A stretch of DNA of 64,000 nucleotides from Sulfolobales archaeon. GTDB taxonomy: Archaea > Thermoproteota > Thermoprotei_A > Sulfolobales > Desulfurococcaceae. This document shows, piece after piece, positions 1-8,329 of this stretch. A program made the translations under genes and the position numbers. Under the pieces are notes generated by a model, which was not told where the DNA came from, made no database searches, and was given only the letters and a program-made list of their open reading frames with translations. The DNA is taken from assembly GCA_025059075.1 (NCBI GenBank), contig JANXDZ010000005.1:1-64000 (forward strand), given 5' to 3'. Each line of letters begins with the position of its first letter. Positions within the stretch are counted from its first letter, which is position 1.

Positions 1-239
1 GTGGAGACAGGCCTTGTGTAATCTATGTGCACTAACTTAATGAAGCTGCCGTCGTGGCTGTACTTAAGTTCATAGCTTGTTAGAGATACGTAGCCCTCGA
101 TGAATCCAGTGAAAGCTAGCTGGGGAGCTAGGAGAACTACGATGTAGATCAGTGAAGATATTGTGCAAGCTGCTCCAGCAAATACGGTAAGCAACCTAAG
201 TCTACTTGAGAGCTCTACTTTACTAGTAGCCTCAGCCAA
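1..239 (-). CDS. Truncated membrane/secreted protein of the surface cluster
   Basis: An open frame runs from a TTG at 239 to the left edge with no stop, so only about 79 N-terminal residues are visible. They hold a charged start, one long hydrophobic segment (about residues 17-42) and then a polar stretch. This fits a signal anchor or a cleaved signal peptide followed by an extracytoplasmic domain. The frame overlaps the end of the signal-peptidase gene by 25 nt on the same strand, which suggests co-transcription and a role in the same surface system. I do not recognise the family. The start is the only start-type codon I see that fits the frame before an upstream stop. Confidence 0.55.
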   Translation of the reverse strand, partial: MAEATSKVELSSRLRLLTVFAGAACTISSLIYIVVLLAPQLAFTGFIEGYVSLTSYELKYSHDGSFIKLVHIDYTRPVS

Positions 240-1144
240 TGCTCACTACCCCAAGCTATGTAGTATACATCTACGTAGATGTAGGCTGCACTAGGTGGTT
301 GAATAAGTAGCTTCTCAAATCCCCCTACTACAACTGTTTGATTAAGTGCTCTCCAGCTTTCACCAGGTCTATGTGCGTATAGGAAAGTTATGTTGAATGC
401 TATTGGATAGCAGTTTGGGTTCTCTATTACTAGAGTAGAGTTCTCAACTCTAATGCCTGGCTTATGCCAGCTTACTCTAGCTTCATATTCACCCCTAAGT
501 ACACCAGCGTTGTTTAACTCAGCGAAAACACTTATGCGCAGATGCTCACCCTCTTCAACTGCATGGCTTATGAGTTGAATTGGTGGTTTAGCAACTACGT
601 AGGTCTCATTGAAGTATGCTTCAACGCTAACTTCATTAACGCGTACAGCAGCATTCATTAAGTAAAGCTGGCCAACGTACTTCACGACTACGCTGCACGT
701 AGATGAATCAAAGCTTACGCTAGATAAATGCAGCCTCGGCAGCTCAATGGCTTGCTGCACTGGAGGTGGAGGCACTACTGCATATACAGCGATTAAGTAC
801 AGTAGAGCTGTAGCTAAAGCTACTACATAGGAGTAGCCGATGAACCTAGCTCTAGCAAGATCGTTGAAAGCCACTAGTAGGGCTAGTAGGAGTATGGGGA
901 TCCATAGTTCTCTAGGAGCAGTGAATAAGACTACGCCTCTAACTGCCTTCATAGGTATAGGGTTGTCCTCAAATGGATTTGCATCACCCTTCGTAACTAT
1001 GTAGTCATCGTTATACTCCCAAACCCTTAGAAACCTATGTACAATGCAGTAGTTGGGAGTAGAACACCAGACAACAATATCTCCAATAAAAGGCTCCTTA
1101 TTAAAGTAGAAGACGAGGTCGCCCTGCCTAAGGGAGGGCTCCAT
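215..1144 (-). CDS. Signal peptidase I (Sec11/SipW type) with large C-terminal extracytoplasmic domain
   Basis: From the ATG at 1144 the protein is 309 residues. It begins with MEPSLRQGD, the core of the S26B signal-peptidase motif, followed by an IVHRF histidine (H36) and a TKGDANP aspartate box (D54). Two membrane segments (about residues 78-92 and 100-120) lead into a roughly 190-residue beta-rich, Asn-glycosylatable extracytoplasmic domain not found in ordinary signal peptidases. The catalytic serine of this family is the residue just before M in the S-M-x-P motif. It is encoded immediately upstream of this ATG, where the frame continues open to 1282 and encodes a membrane helix ending in YSSS. 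The true start must therefore lie upstream, but no ATG, GTG or TTG exists there. The gene probably processes the secreted protein encoded just before it. Confidence 0.8.
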   Translation of the reverse strand: MEPSLRQGDLVFYFNKEPFIGDIVVWCSTPNYCIVHRFLRVWEYNDDYIVTKGDANPFEDNPIPMKAVRGVVLFTAPRELWIPILLLALLVAFNDLARARFIGYSYVVALATALLYLIAVYAVVPPPPVQQAIELPRLHLSSVSFDSSTCSVVVKYVGQLYLMNAAVRVNEVSVEAYFNETYVVAKPPIQLISHAVEEGEHLRISVFAELNNAGVLRGEYEARVSWHKPGIRVENSTLVIENPNCYPIAFNITFLYAHRPGESWRALNQTVVVGGFEKLLIQPPSAAYIYVDVYYIAWGSEHWLRLLVK

Positions 1145-1267
1145 ACTACTGGAGTAGACAATAGAAATACCAGTGAATACAAGTAAGTTAAACCTTGAGA
1201 GAGTAGTGAAGGCTAGGAGGACTGTAAAGAAGACTAGAATAGAGCTAGAGAAGAGGGATGGAGCGCG

Positions 1268-1277
1268 TTTAAAAAAA
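1268..1277 (-). promoter_or_regulatory. Candidate TATA box for the signal peptidase gene
   Basis: Read on the minus strand, a T-run followed by AAA forms a TATA-like element. Archaeal transcription would start about 25 nt downstream, near 1240. That falls inside the open frame that encodes the missing N-terminal helix of the signal peptidase, close to an in-frame ATT at 1240. This would be compatible with leaderless translation from a non-standard codon. The position is inferred from base composition only. Confidence 0.35.
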
Positions 1278-1314
1278 GCTTTCTAAGCTTACAGACACCA
1301 TCGCTCAACTACCT

Positions 1315-1920
1315 CTATGGCGGATTCTCTTGAGTTGGCGTATACACTAGGTGCAGATTGAACGTTACCTGTGAGAGAGATTCTCCCTCAGGTATATACA
1401 CATAAATATCGATCTCCCATTTGCTACCTCCACTTATTGGTACATCTACAGGAGTTGGAGCATTAATGTTTAACGTCGTTAAGTTAATCATTTTAAGGTA
1501 TGTTCCACTTTCTGGCTCTGGAGTCATCCAGCCGGATAAGTCTCTTGCAGTGCCACTTTGGTATACGTACAGTACAACTCTTGATAATGATGGTAGAGAG
1601 CCTGTCTTTCCATCTAGTACAATGTAGACGTAATATGCTTTAGTGTCAGTATTACTAATTCTAAGCACGTCTTTGTAGTAAGTTACACGGTATGTTGGGT
1701 GTATAGTTATTGTGGCAAATGCATTGTTTTCTCCGAGGGTGACTGATATACTTCCACTTAGATCAGTTTTGTCAGCGTTGCTTCCTTTTTGGAATGTTAT
1801 TGGTGGCGATACTGGTGATACAGTCACTTGCCATGGGTAGTATACGAAGACATTTGCTACTACTACTGAAAATGCTAATAGCGCTATCACTGAGCCTACT
1901 AGTATTTTATCCATTTTCAT
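1315..1920 (-). CDS. Secreted TasA/archaeal-bundling-pilus-like fibre protein (candidate)
   Basis: A 201-residue protein with a short basic start (MKMDK), a hydrophobic segment (about residues 6-24) ending in a VVA-N cleavage-like site, then an all-beta ectodomain rich in Thr, Val and Tyr with no cysteine. The order of strands, the SISVTLGENNAFATITI and HPTYRVTYYKDVLRI segments, and the adjacent SipW-like signal peptidase resemble the TasA/camelysin-type fibre proteins and the archaeal bundling pili of Pyrobaculum. I infer this from layout and general sequence character, not from an alignment. Alternative: another S-layer-associated secreted protein. The gene has its own strong TATA element and a palindrome upstream. 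ATG at 1920 follows a GGCGG ribosome-binding-like stretch. Confidence 0.5.
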   Translation of the reverse strand: MKMDKILVGSVIALLAFSVVVANVFVYYPWQVTVSPVSPPITFQKGSNADKTDLSGSISVTLGENNAFATITIHPTYRVTYYKDVLRISNTDTKAYYVYIVLDGKTGSLPSLSRVVLYVYQSGTARDLSGWMTPEPESGTYLKMINLTTLNINAPTPVDVPISGGSKWEIDIYVYIPEGESLSQVTFNLHLVYTPTQENPP

Positions 1921-1950
1921 TTAAACCGCCTTGTTTATTCTCCACACATA

Positions 1951-1971
1951 TAGGTAAGCAAAGCTTACCTA
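1951..1971 (-). promoter_or_regulatory. Perfect 9-bp inverted repeat over the predicted transcription start of the fibre-protein gene
   Basis: Arms TAGGTAAGC (1951-1959) and GCTTACCTA (1963-1971) are perfect reverse complements separated by AAA. On the minus strand an extended TATA-like stretch lies at about 1973-1990, so the expected start of transcription, about 25 nt downstream, falls inside the repeat. A protein bound here would be well placed to block RNA polymerase. The binding factor is unknown. Confidence 0.55.
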
Positions 1972-1972
1972 A

Positions 1973-1990
1973 GTTTATATATTTATATAC
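1973..1990 (-). promoter_or_regulatory. TATA element of the fibre-protein gene
   Basis: A run of alternating A and T upstream of the gene on the minus strand, about 55-70 bp before the ATG at 1920, is the strongest TATA-like element in this region. It stands directly upstream of the 21-bp inverted repeat. Confidence 0.45.
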
Positions 1991-2151
1991 TTTTAGTTTA
2001 ATTATTTTCGTAATCGGAGTCCTAAAGCTCTTCACCTTAGGGCAGTGTTTCAGTAGCAGCATCCTATGGGGTGGGGTGAGTTGAATTAGGGTTAGAAGTA
2101 GTTTGAAGCCGTTATTACAATTGAGAGCTCTGCCTCAGGGAGTTGGGGAGA

Positions 2152-4437
2152 TTAAATGGATCTTACGTAGCTTACTCCACCTTCATTTTCTACTAGGAAT
2201 ACTTTATCAGCTATCTCCATGATTTTTTCATCGTGTGTAACGACGATTACTTGCCTTAAGTTATTTGCTACGTTCTTCAGTACTTTGAATAACTTCTCCT
2301 TGTTTTCTTCATCGAGGTACGTTGTCGGCTCATCGAGGATTATTGTAGTGGGCGCTCTCTCCATGAGCATTTCAGCTAAAGCAAGCCTTAGAGCTATTGC
2401 AATGCTTACTTTCTCTCCCCCAGATGCATTCCTTATCGGGAGTTCCTCTCCATTAATTACGTAGCTTAAGTTGAAGTCCCCACCGATCTTTATTGAATTA
2501 ACTCCAAGCCTAAAGTGCCTTAATACATCGTTTGTAAGCTCCTCTAAGACTCTTCTAGCTTCAGTAGTTAGAGCTTTTGCTAACTCACCGTTTTTACCAA
2601 GGTATTTATTGCTGAAGCTCAAAAGTATGCTAACCGCCTTCTCCTTAACCCTCAGTTCATCTAGCTCTCTCCTCAGCTCAGCTAACTCATTACTTAATTC
2701 ACTTATCCTTAATCTAACTCTCTCCAACATTCCCTTAACTTCACCTAACCTAGTGCTTAAATCACTTAGCTTAACGTTGCTATTCCTCAATTCTTCTTCA
2801 ATAGCTCTTAGGGCATTCATTAACTTAGATCTAGTTTCTAAAACCCACTGCTTATTAATTGAAGCTAGAGAATGATCTAGGCTTACTCCTAAGTCCTTTA
2901 CATAGGACGCTAACTTAGCTACAAGTTCATCTAGTGAAGTATGTAGAGGCTCTCTTAACTCAAACTCAGTCTTCAAGCTATCGTACTCAGCTTTAACTCT
3001 AACTAACTTATTCTTCAACTCCTCTAGCATTCCACAGCACTTGCTTAAATCACTTGAATCTAGGTTAAGCCTTCTACAGAGGCTTAATGCCTCCTCCTCC
3101 TCTTTCCTCAACTCCTCTACATACTTACTGAGGATCCTGGAGGCAGCCTCCTCATAGTTTATGAGTGCTCTTAATTCATTTAATGCATTCACTAAGTAAC
3201 TCCTCTTACTTAAGAGTTCTTTCTCCTCAGCCCTCAACTCCCTTAATTCACTACTTAAGGCAGCTATTTCAATAGCTAACTTATCCCTTATGGCCATTGG
3301 ATCATTAATTGATGAGCCACATATTGGGCAGGCCTTCGCCTCACCAACCTTATTTAAGTAGACTTCGTATAGCTCTATGAGTGATTCAACTCTAGCTATA
3401 TTCCTTGCAATGCCCTCTAGGCGTAAAGCAATGGAGTTAGCGACATCATTTAATTCCATTAAGTTAGTAATGCTTATACCTAGGTTAGTTGATGCATTGC
3501 TTAAGTAGTTCTCCACCCTCCTGCGGCATCCATCGATCTCCTCCCCAAGATCCCTTACCTTAACCACAAGATCCTTTAGCTTCAATGGATCCCATTCATT
3601 GAGCTGGCTTAAGTAATTCAATTCATTCTCTAGTTCCTTAAGCCTTCGGTAGGCCAGCGCTTGCTCAATTAAGTCAATTAACTTAAGGGCTTCACTTAAG
3701 CGAGTTCTCTTAAGCTCTAGTTCCCCAATGGCTTTCTTAAGCTCACTTAACTCCCTCTGCTTTACATCATAGTCCCTCTGGAGCTTAAGTACTTCAGCTC
3801 TAAGCCCCTCCTCCTCATCTCTAAGCCTCTGAAGCCTCTGCTCTCTATCCATTCTCTCGCTGGCTAGAACTGCTTGCTTCTTACTGCAAACGCTTTTAAC
3901 GACTTCCAGGGAGTTGACTAAGTAGTCTAGTCCAAAGAGCTTGAGTATTTCCTCACGTCTATCAGATGGATTGAGCTCCAGTATTCGAGTCAACTCATCC
4001 TGTAGGCTTATAATAGTGTTCTTAACTAAATCACCTACAGTCTCAGAGCTACGCACTCCCATAAGCTCTGCTACTTCACTTCTAACACTTTCAAAGCCCG
4101 TGGCCCTAAGCCTCCCCTCTCCATTGATTAACTCATATAGCCTCACTTCATCGCTTAAACCAACGTTTACGTATCTAACAGCCCTAAACATTCTTCCACC
4201 AACTTCAAATACTACGCTCACCTGGCTCCTCCTAGAGCCCCTATGTAGCAACAGCTCCTTTCTACCGCCCCTAATCCCTGTGTGCGTGCTTGGGAATAGA
4301 GTTATGTAGAGAGCTTCAATAATTGAGGACTTGCCGGCTCCATTAGGTCCCACTAAGGCATTAATTCCATCACATAATTCGACCTCGGTGTTTCTATGTG
4401 AGAGGAAGTCAGCTAACTTTATTGACCTTATGATCAT
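2152..4437 (-). CDS. rad50: DNA double-strand break repair ATPase Rad50
   Basis: SMC-like ATPase of the Mre11-Rad50 end-processing complex. The 761 residues hold an N-terminal Walker A (GPNGAGKSS, about residues 30-38), a long heptad-rich coiled coil, a zinc hook (CPICG, about residue 369) in the middle, a second coiled-coil arm, the ABC signature (SGGEKVSIA, about 669) and Walker B with D-loop (IILDEPTTYLD, about 700). The length is shorter than the roughly 850-900 residues usual in archaea, so the coiled-coil arms are shorter. Its ATG overlaps the mre11 stop as ATGA, which indicates translational coupling. It is the last gene of the nurA-herA-mre11-rad50 run. Confidence 0.97.
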   Translation of the reverse strand: MIIRSIKLADFLSHRNTEVELCDGINALVGPNGAGKSSIIEALYITLFPSTHTGIRGGRKELLLHRGSRRSQVSVVFEVGGRMFRAVRYVNVGLSDEVRLYELINGEGRLRATGFESVRSEVAELMGVRSSETVGDLVKNTIISLQDELTRILELNPSDRREEILKLFGLDYLVNSLEVVKSVCSKKQAVLASERMDREQRLQRLRDEEEGLRAEVLKLQRDYDVKQRELSELKKAIGELELKRTRLSEALKLIDLIEQALAYRRLKELENELNYLSQLNEWDPLKLKDLVVKVRDLGEEIDGCRRRVENYLSNASTNLGISITNLMELNDVANSIALRLEGIARNIARVESLIELYEVYLNKVGEAKACPICGSSINDPMAIRDKLAIEIAALSSELRELRAEEKELLSKRSYLVNALNELRALINYEEAASRILSKYVEELRKEEEEALSLCRRLNLDSSDLSKCCGMLEELKNKLVRVKAEYDSLKTEFELREPLHTSLDELVAKLASYVKDLGVSLDHSLASINKQWVLETRSKLMNALRAIEEELRNSNVKLSDLSTRLGEVKGMLERVRLRISELSNELAELRRELDELRVKEKAVSILLSFSNKYLGKNGELAKALTTEARRVLEELTNDVLRHFRLGVNSIKIGGDFNLSYVINGEELPIRNASGGEKVSIAIALRLALAEMLMERAPTTIILDEPTTYLDEENKEKLFKVLKNVANNLRQVIVVTHDEKIMEIADKVFLVENEGGVSYVRSI

Positions 4438-5600
4438 TTTGCTTTCACCAACTTCTCTAATTCACTGAGCAGAGCTCTATCTTGAGTCAGTAGATTCACA
4501 ATGGTTTCTACATCTCCTTCCCTAGATGAGTTAAGCAGCGACTGCACTAGCTGGATTACCCTAGGGTTTTTAAAGAATTCCTCCACAATTCTATTTAAGC
4601 TAAACCCCACTTCTCTATGTTCTTCACGCACTTCAGTAAGCTCCCTCTCCCTTGGAATTATGTTGCAGCTCAATATAGCTCCTCTCTCAATTAGCTTTCT
4701 AACTTCACTCCTAACTCTACTGAGCTCACTGGAGTCCAAGTCCCTCGTTAAATTAATGTATAGCGCCGGCTTCTTAGGGAAACTCACCTTGCTTAACTTA
4801 CTTAGCTCTACTAGTAGTTCACTATACCCAGATACATTGACTTCAATGAACTTCCTCACTCTCTCCAGCTTTATCTTCTGGAATACAGCTGCTTCCTTGC
4901 TTAAGTCAACTAATACAACGTACCTCTCATCCCTATACTCCCTTACGTCAAGGGCCTCTGTAGAACCTGGGTAAACTGCTGGAATACTCGACTTCTCATA
5001 TCTATAGAACAAGTGGTAGTCACCTAAGGCAACGTAGTCATAGCTTTCTACAGGCAGCTGACTTATGGAAACTGAGTAGTTGCTTAAGCCAAGCTCTTGA
5101 ATAAGGGCGTGAGCTACTAGGACTTTCTTCAATGAGTCGGGGGGCTTAATTGCTCCTACTACGCTGCCTGCCTGAGGTTTATCGAAATATGGAATGCCTG
5201 TTACACCTAGATCACAGCTCCTCAACTTAACTAATCCACTCCTTACATCGCCTGGGGCTTCACCGAAGGAGTATATGAGCCCCATTTCACTGAGCACACT
5301 TAGTGGAGAGACTCCCCGTCGCTTCGGCTGATCGTGTTGGCCAGCTACAGCTATGAACTTAACTCCATGCTCAGCCAGCTTCCTAAGAGATCTAGCTGCA
5401 TATATGTATGGCCTAGGAGGAGGCCTAGGGTCATCGAATAAGTCTCCGCTGTGTATTACTGCTTCAACCCTCTCTCCAATAGCTATGTCCACAGCTTCAT
5501 CAAATACATCGTAGTAATCCCTCTCCCTCTCAAGTAGCCCCAGCCTAGTGAAGGGCCTCGATGAACCTAGGTGAGTATCTGAAATGTGGAGCAATAACAT
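4434..5600 (-). CDS. mre11: DNA double-strand break repair nuclease Mre11
   Basis: A 388-residue calcineurin-like phosphoesterase. The metal-binding motifs are visible: SDTH (D8, H10), SGDLFD (D53), a variant GQHD at residues 87-90, VAHAL (near 165) and ALGDYH (near 190). The usual third motif is GNHD, so position 88 carries Gln where Asn normally contacts the metal. The C-terminal part is helical and would hold the Rad50-binding region. The gene lies 27 bp after herA and overlaps rad50 by 4 nt. It works with Rad50, HerA and NurA to resect broken DNA ends to 3' tails for RadA. Confidence 0.95.
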   Translation of the reverse strand: MLLLHISDTHLGSSRPFTRLGLLERERDYYDVFDEAVDIAIGERVEAVIHSGDLFDDPRPPPRPYIYAARSLRKLAEHGVKFIAVAGQHDQPKRRGVSPLSVLSEMGLIYSFGEAPGDVRSGLVKLRSCDLGVTGIPYFDKPQAGSVVGAIKPPDSLKKVLVAHALIQELGLSNYSVSISQLPVESYDYVALGDYHLFYRYEKSSIPAVYPGSTEALDVREYRDERYVVLVDLSKEAAVFQKIKLERVRKFIEVNVSGYSELLVELSKLSKVSFPKKPALYINLTRDLDSSELSRVRSEVRKLIERGAILSCNIIPRERELTEVREEHREVGFSLNRIVEEFFKNPRVIQLVQSLLNSSREGDVETIVNLLTQDRALLSELEKLVKAK

Positions 5601-5627
5601 GCTCTATACCTAGAGGTGTTTTCTCAA

Positions 5628-7253
5628 CTAAAGCTGTATTAAAGATGACTTTTCAAAGGACTTGCGCGCATCCTCAATTGATCTCTCTAGAGCCTCTCTC
5701 CACGCATCAATGACTCTTGGAGAAGCCCCAAGCTTCTTCCCCCCATGCCTATCTATGTGTGCATATACAGTGAATCTCCCAACCCATTCACCAACTAATA
5801 TAGCGTGACCTGGGGGGAATGATGGCATTAAGTCAGCGTACTCCTCGCTTAAGATATCTGAAAACTCTATTACTTTACTCCTATCACTTGACTGAACTAA
5901 CTTAAAAAAGGCGAAGTTCTGCACTTGGGATACTATTGCTGTATCTAGAGTCCTAGGCCTCTGGCTAACTATAGCTAGCATTGCGCCAAACTTACGCCCC
6001 TCCCTAACGAACCTCTGTATAGCCTCCTTAGAGACAGTCGATCTCCATTCATTGAGGAATATGTGTGCTTCCTCTACGACGAGCAGTGTAGGCACAATGT
6101 CTTTACCCTTCTCCTTTAGAGCCCAGAGGATGTCTTCAGCAATAACTTTAAGCATCCAGTCCTGCTCACCGTCGGTGAAGCCGGAGACATCTACATCAAT
6201 TATCCTCCCTGGAGCAATGTGCTCACTTACTCTAGGCGTATCTAAGCTAACCCTATGCCATTCAAAGAAGTCATCTATCTTATCGATAACTGATTCAATA
6301 GCTTTATCATCTCTACTACTCCTCCCCCTCACCGTAGGGCTTGAGGCTCTACTCAGGATTCTTTCCTTAAGGAGCTCTCTATATGCCTTAATGCAATCGA
6401 GTTCATCGACATCCCTGGAGTTGGATTCGTAGAGATCTACAACTGCCTTCGATAGAGGCAGCCCCTTCCTAGATGCTTTCTCCTCTATCTCCTTGTTTAA
6501 ATCCCTCAGCGCATTCCTCAAGATCCTTCTTTGCTTAGTGGCCCCTGGCTCAGGCACTATAAATGATGAGAGGAGACCTATGGGTGTCTTAACTAAGTTT
6601 ATGCTTGCCTCATATGGAATGACTTCAACTCTACTGGGGGCTTCACTCTCAATTCTATACTCTCCGTGAGTATCGAATACAACTACACAGCCCCCGAGGC
6701 CTGCAATTCTATCTGCAAGTACAGCTACAAAGTTGCTTTTACCAGATCCAGTTACTCCAGTCACTAGCAAGTGCTTCACTAAGGCATTTACATTTACCCT
6801 AACTTCAACTTCTCCATGGCCAACTAAAGTGCCTACTTTAATGCTCTCCTCTGGATTCTGGCTATATACGATTCTTAAGTGCTCTGGCAAAGCTAAGTAG
6901 ACTTTAGATTCAGGTGGAGGAGGGTATTCAGGGGGCTTCGGCGCTTCTTCATTAGTTATATCAGCTATCAATATGGCGTTCATTATGGACTCGCGCTTAA
7001 GCTCAAGTAGCTCTGGGTAGTCCTCTATGGGAGTGGGGCGTCCACTAACTACTTGGATAAGTGACTTAAATTGAGTTGCTCCAACTAATCCAACGACTTC
7101 TCTCTCTGAGACTCCGCCAGTAATGGGGTCTCTGACCTCGTACTTTAAGTAGATGTACGTGCCTACTGGCAGTGGGTGCTTAGACTTAATGCTTATCCTA
7201 GTTGGTGAAGACTCTTCGCCTACTAAGCCTACTTCCTTAAGCAATGAGCTCAC
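5628..7253 (-). CDS. herA: HerA bipolar DNA helicase/translocase
   Basis: A 541-residue FtsK/HerA-type ATPase. The N-terminal HAS beta-barrel (about residues 1-130) is followed by Walker A GVTGSGKSNF (about 164-173), a helical insertion, Walker B LLVVEEAH (about 389-396) and a conserved sensor region with QRPRTLD. As a hexamer it pumps DNA and partners NurA nuclease. A GTG start at 7253 overlaps the nurA stop codon (GTGA), so the two are translationally coupled. Confidence 0.95.
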   Translation of the reverse strand: MSSLLKEVGLVGEESSPTRISIKSKHPLPVGTYIYLKYEVRDPITGGVSEREVVGLVGATQFKSLIQVVSGRPTPIEDYPELLELKRESIMNAILIADITNEEAPKPPEYPPPPESKVYLALPEHLRIVYSQNPEESIKVGTLVGHGEVEVRVNVNALVKHLLVTGVTGSGKSNFVAVLADRIAGLGGCVVVFDTHGEYRIESEAPSRVEVIPYEASINLVKTPIGLLSSFIVPEPGATKQRRILRNALRDLNKEIEEKASRKGLPLSKAVVDLYESNSRDVDELDCIKAYRELLKERILSRASSPTVRGRSSRDDKAIESVIDKIDDFFEWHRVSLDTPRVSEHIAPGRIIDVDVSGFTDGEQDWMLKVIAEDILWALKEKGKDIVPTLLVVEEAHIFLNEWRSTVSKEAIQRFVREGRKFGAMLAIVSQRPRTLDTAIVSQVQNFAFFKLVQSSDRSKVIEFSDILSEEYADLMPSFPPGHAILVGEWVGRFTVYAHIDRHGGKKLGASPRVIDAWREALERSIEDARKSFEKSSLIQL

Positions 7254-8266
7254 GTGAATTCACCCAGAGGCTCACGACCTGTTTTAAGTATTGAAAACCC
7301 TACTTTAAGTAGCAGTGCATTTACTTCACTAGCCTTAAGCTTACACAAGTGGTGCGCTATCCTCAAGGGATCTGGGTATCCAGATCTTGAGTATTTCATT
7401 AAGCTCCTTACAACACTATCTACTTCCCCAAGCCCCCTGACTCCTGGAATAGTTACTTGATAGTATGGAGCTCCATGCCCTAAGCTAACGTAAGTTACAG
7501 CCATGGGGATTATTTCATCAAGCTCAAAGCCTGGCTTACCTAAGGGCTCCGGAAGATCTCTTGAATCACTAATTATCACGGGCTCCACGTAGTGAGGCTC
7601 TAGAGGTAGCTTACCAATCCCCCTAGCGTAATTGAGGACAGCTATGTCGTTGAACCTCCTAGCTTCCTCCATATCTCCAAACCACTTCTTGATGTAGTGG
7701 CTTAGCCTAATGGTCTTAGCTACAAATACTGCAGTAGCTCTCTTACTCAACTTCCTAACTCTATCCCTTACCTCAACCCAGAGGCTCCTTAACTCAGGGC
7801 GCTCTTCCTTTACTCCAAAGCTTAAAAACGATATCAGCGATCCATCGAATAGAGCTAGAGATCCTCCATTGCTCTCTAAGGAGTCTTCAGTTAGCTTAAG
7901 CTCAAGTAGCTTCGACAACATCCTAGCCTTTCTTTCAACAACGTGCTCAGGCTCCCTTCCACTGCTTAAATGAATGTTTTTGACGTGTGCCGCACCTGTT
8001 CTAACTATTGGCGAAGCCCTTGTAGGGGAGCCCGGGTACTTTATTGAAATGCCCTGTATTATGTAGAGACTCATGTACTCATAGCCCCTATGTATAGTGC
8101 TTGAGTCTGAGGCTGAGACTTCTCTAAAGACATCGTCCCTAAGTGGAGTTAGCTTAGAGAACTCTACTTCTAAGCCTTCTGCAAAGCCCTTGATCACATC
8201 AAGATCTTTGCTTACGTCGTTGAATGCCTTTAAGAGCTCTCTAATGGTTACATCATATATAGGCAT
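7250..8266 (-). CDS. nurA: NurA 5'-3' nuclease
   Basis: NurA family nuclease, RNase H-like fold. The diagnostic ALFDGSLISFL motif (metal-binding Asp near residue 140) and the C-terminal ISDSRDL and HLCKL regions fit NurA. The frame can be opened from a TTG at 8281, but the ATG at 8266 is preceded by GGTGTTATA at good spacing and is preferred, giving 338 residues. It overlaps herA by 4 nt and acts with HerA, Mre11 and Rad50 in end resection. Confidence 0.92.
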   Translation of the reverse strand: MPIYDVTIRELLKAFNDVSKDLDVIKGFAEGLEVEFSKLTPLRDDVFREVSASDSSTIHRGYEYMSLYIIQGISIKYPGSPTRASPIVRTGAAHVKNIHLSSGREPEHVVERKARMLSKLLELKLTEDSLESNGGSLALFDGSLISFLSFGVKEERPELRSLWVEVRDRVRKLSKRATAVFVAKTIRLSHYIKKWFGDMEEARRFNDIAVLNYARGIGKLPLEPHYVEPVIISDSRDLPEPLGKPGFELDEIIPMAVTYVSLGHGAPYYQVTIPGVRGLGEVDSVVRSLMKYSRSGYPDPLRIAHHLCKLKASEVNALLLKVGFSILKTGREPLGEFT

Positions 8267-8329
8267 TATAACACCAGTCAATTACTAATGCTCTAAGCTA
8301 AGGTTAGGGCTTGAGTACTTAATAATGCT

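Noticed and set aside
2219-2875. Long plus-strand open frames inside rad50
   Set aside because: They are antisense to a clear Rad50 reading frame, are rich in Ser and Leu as expected from the mirror of Glu/Lys-rich coiled coil, and have no ribosome-binding site.
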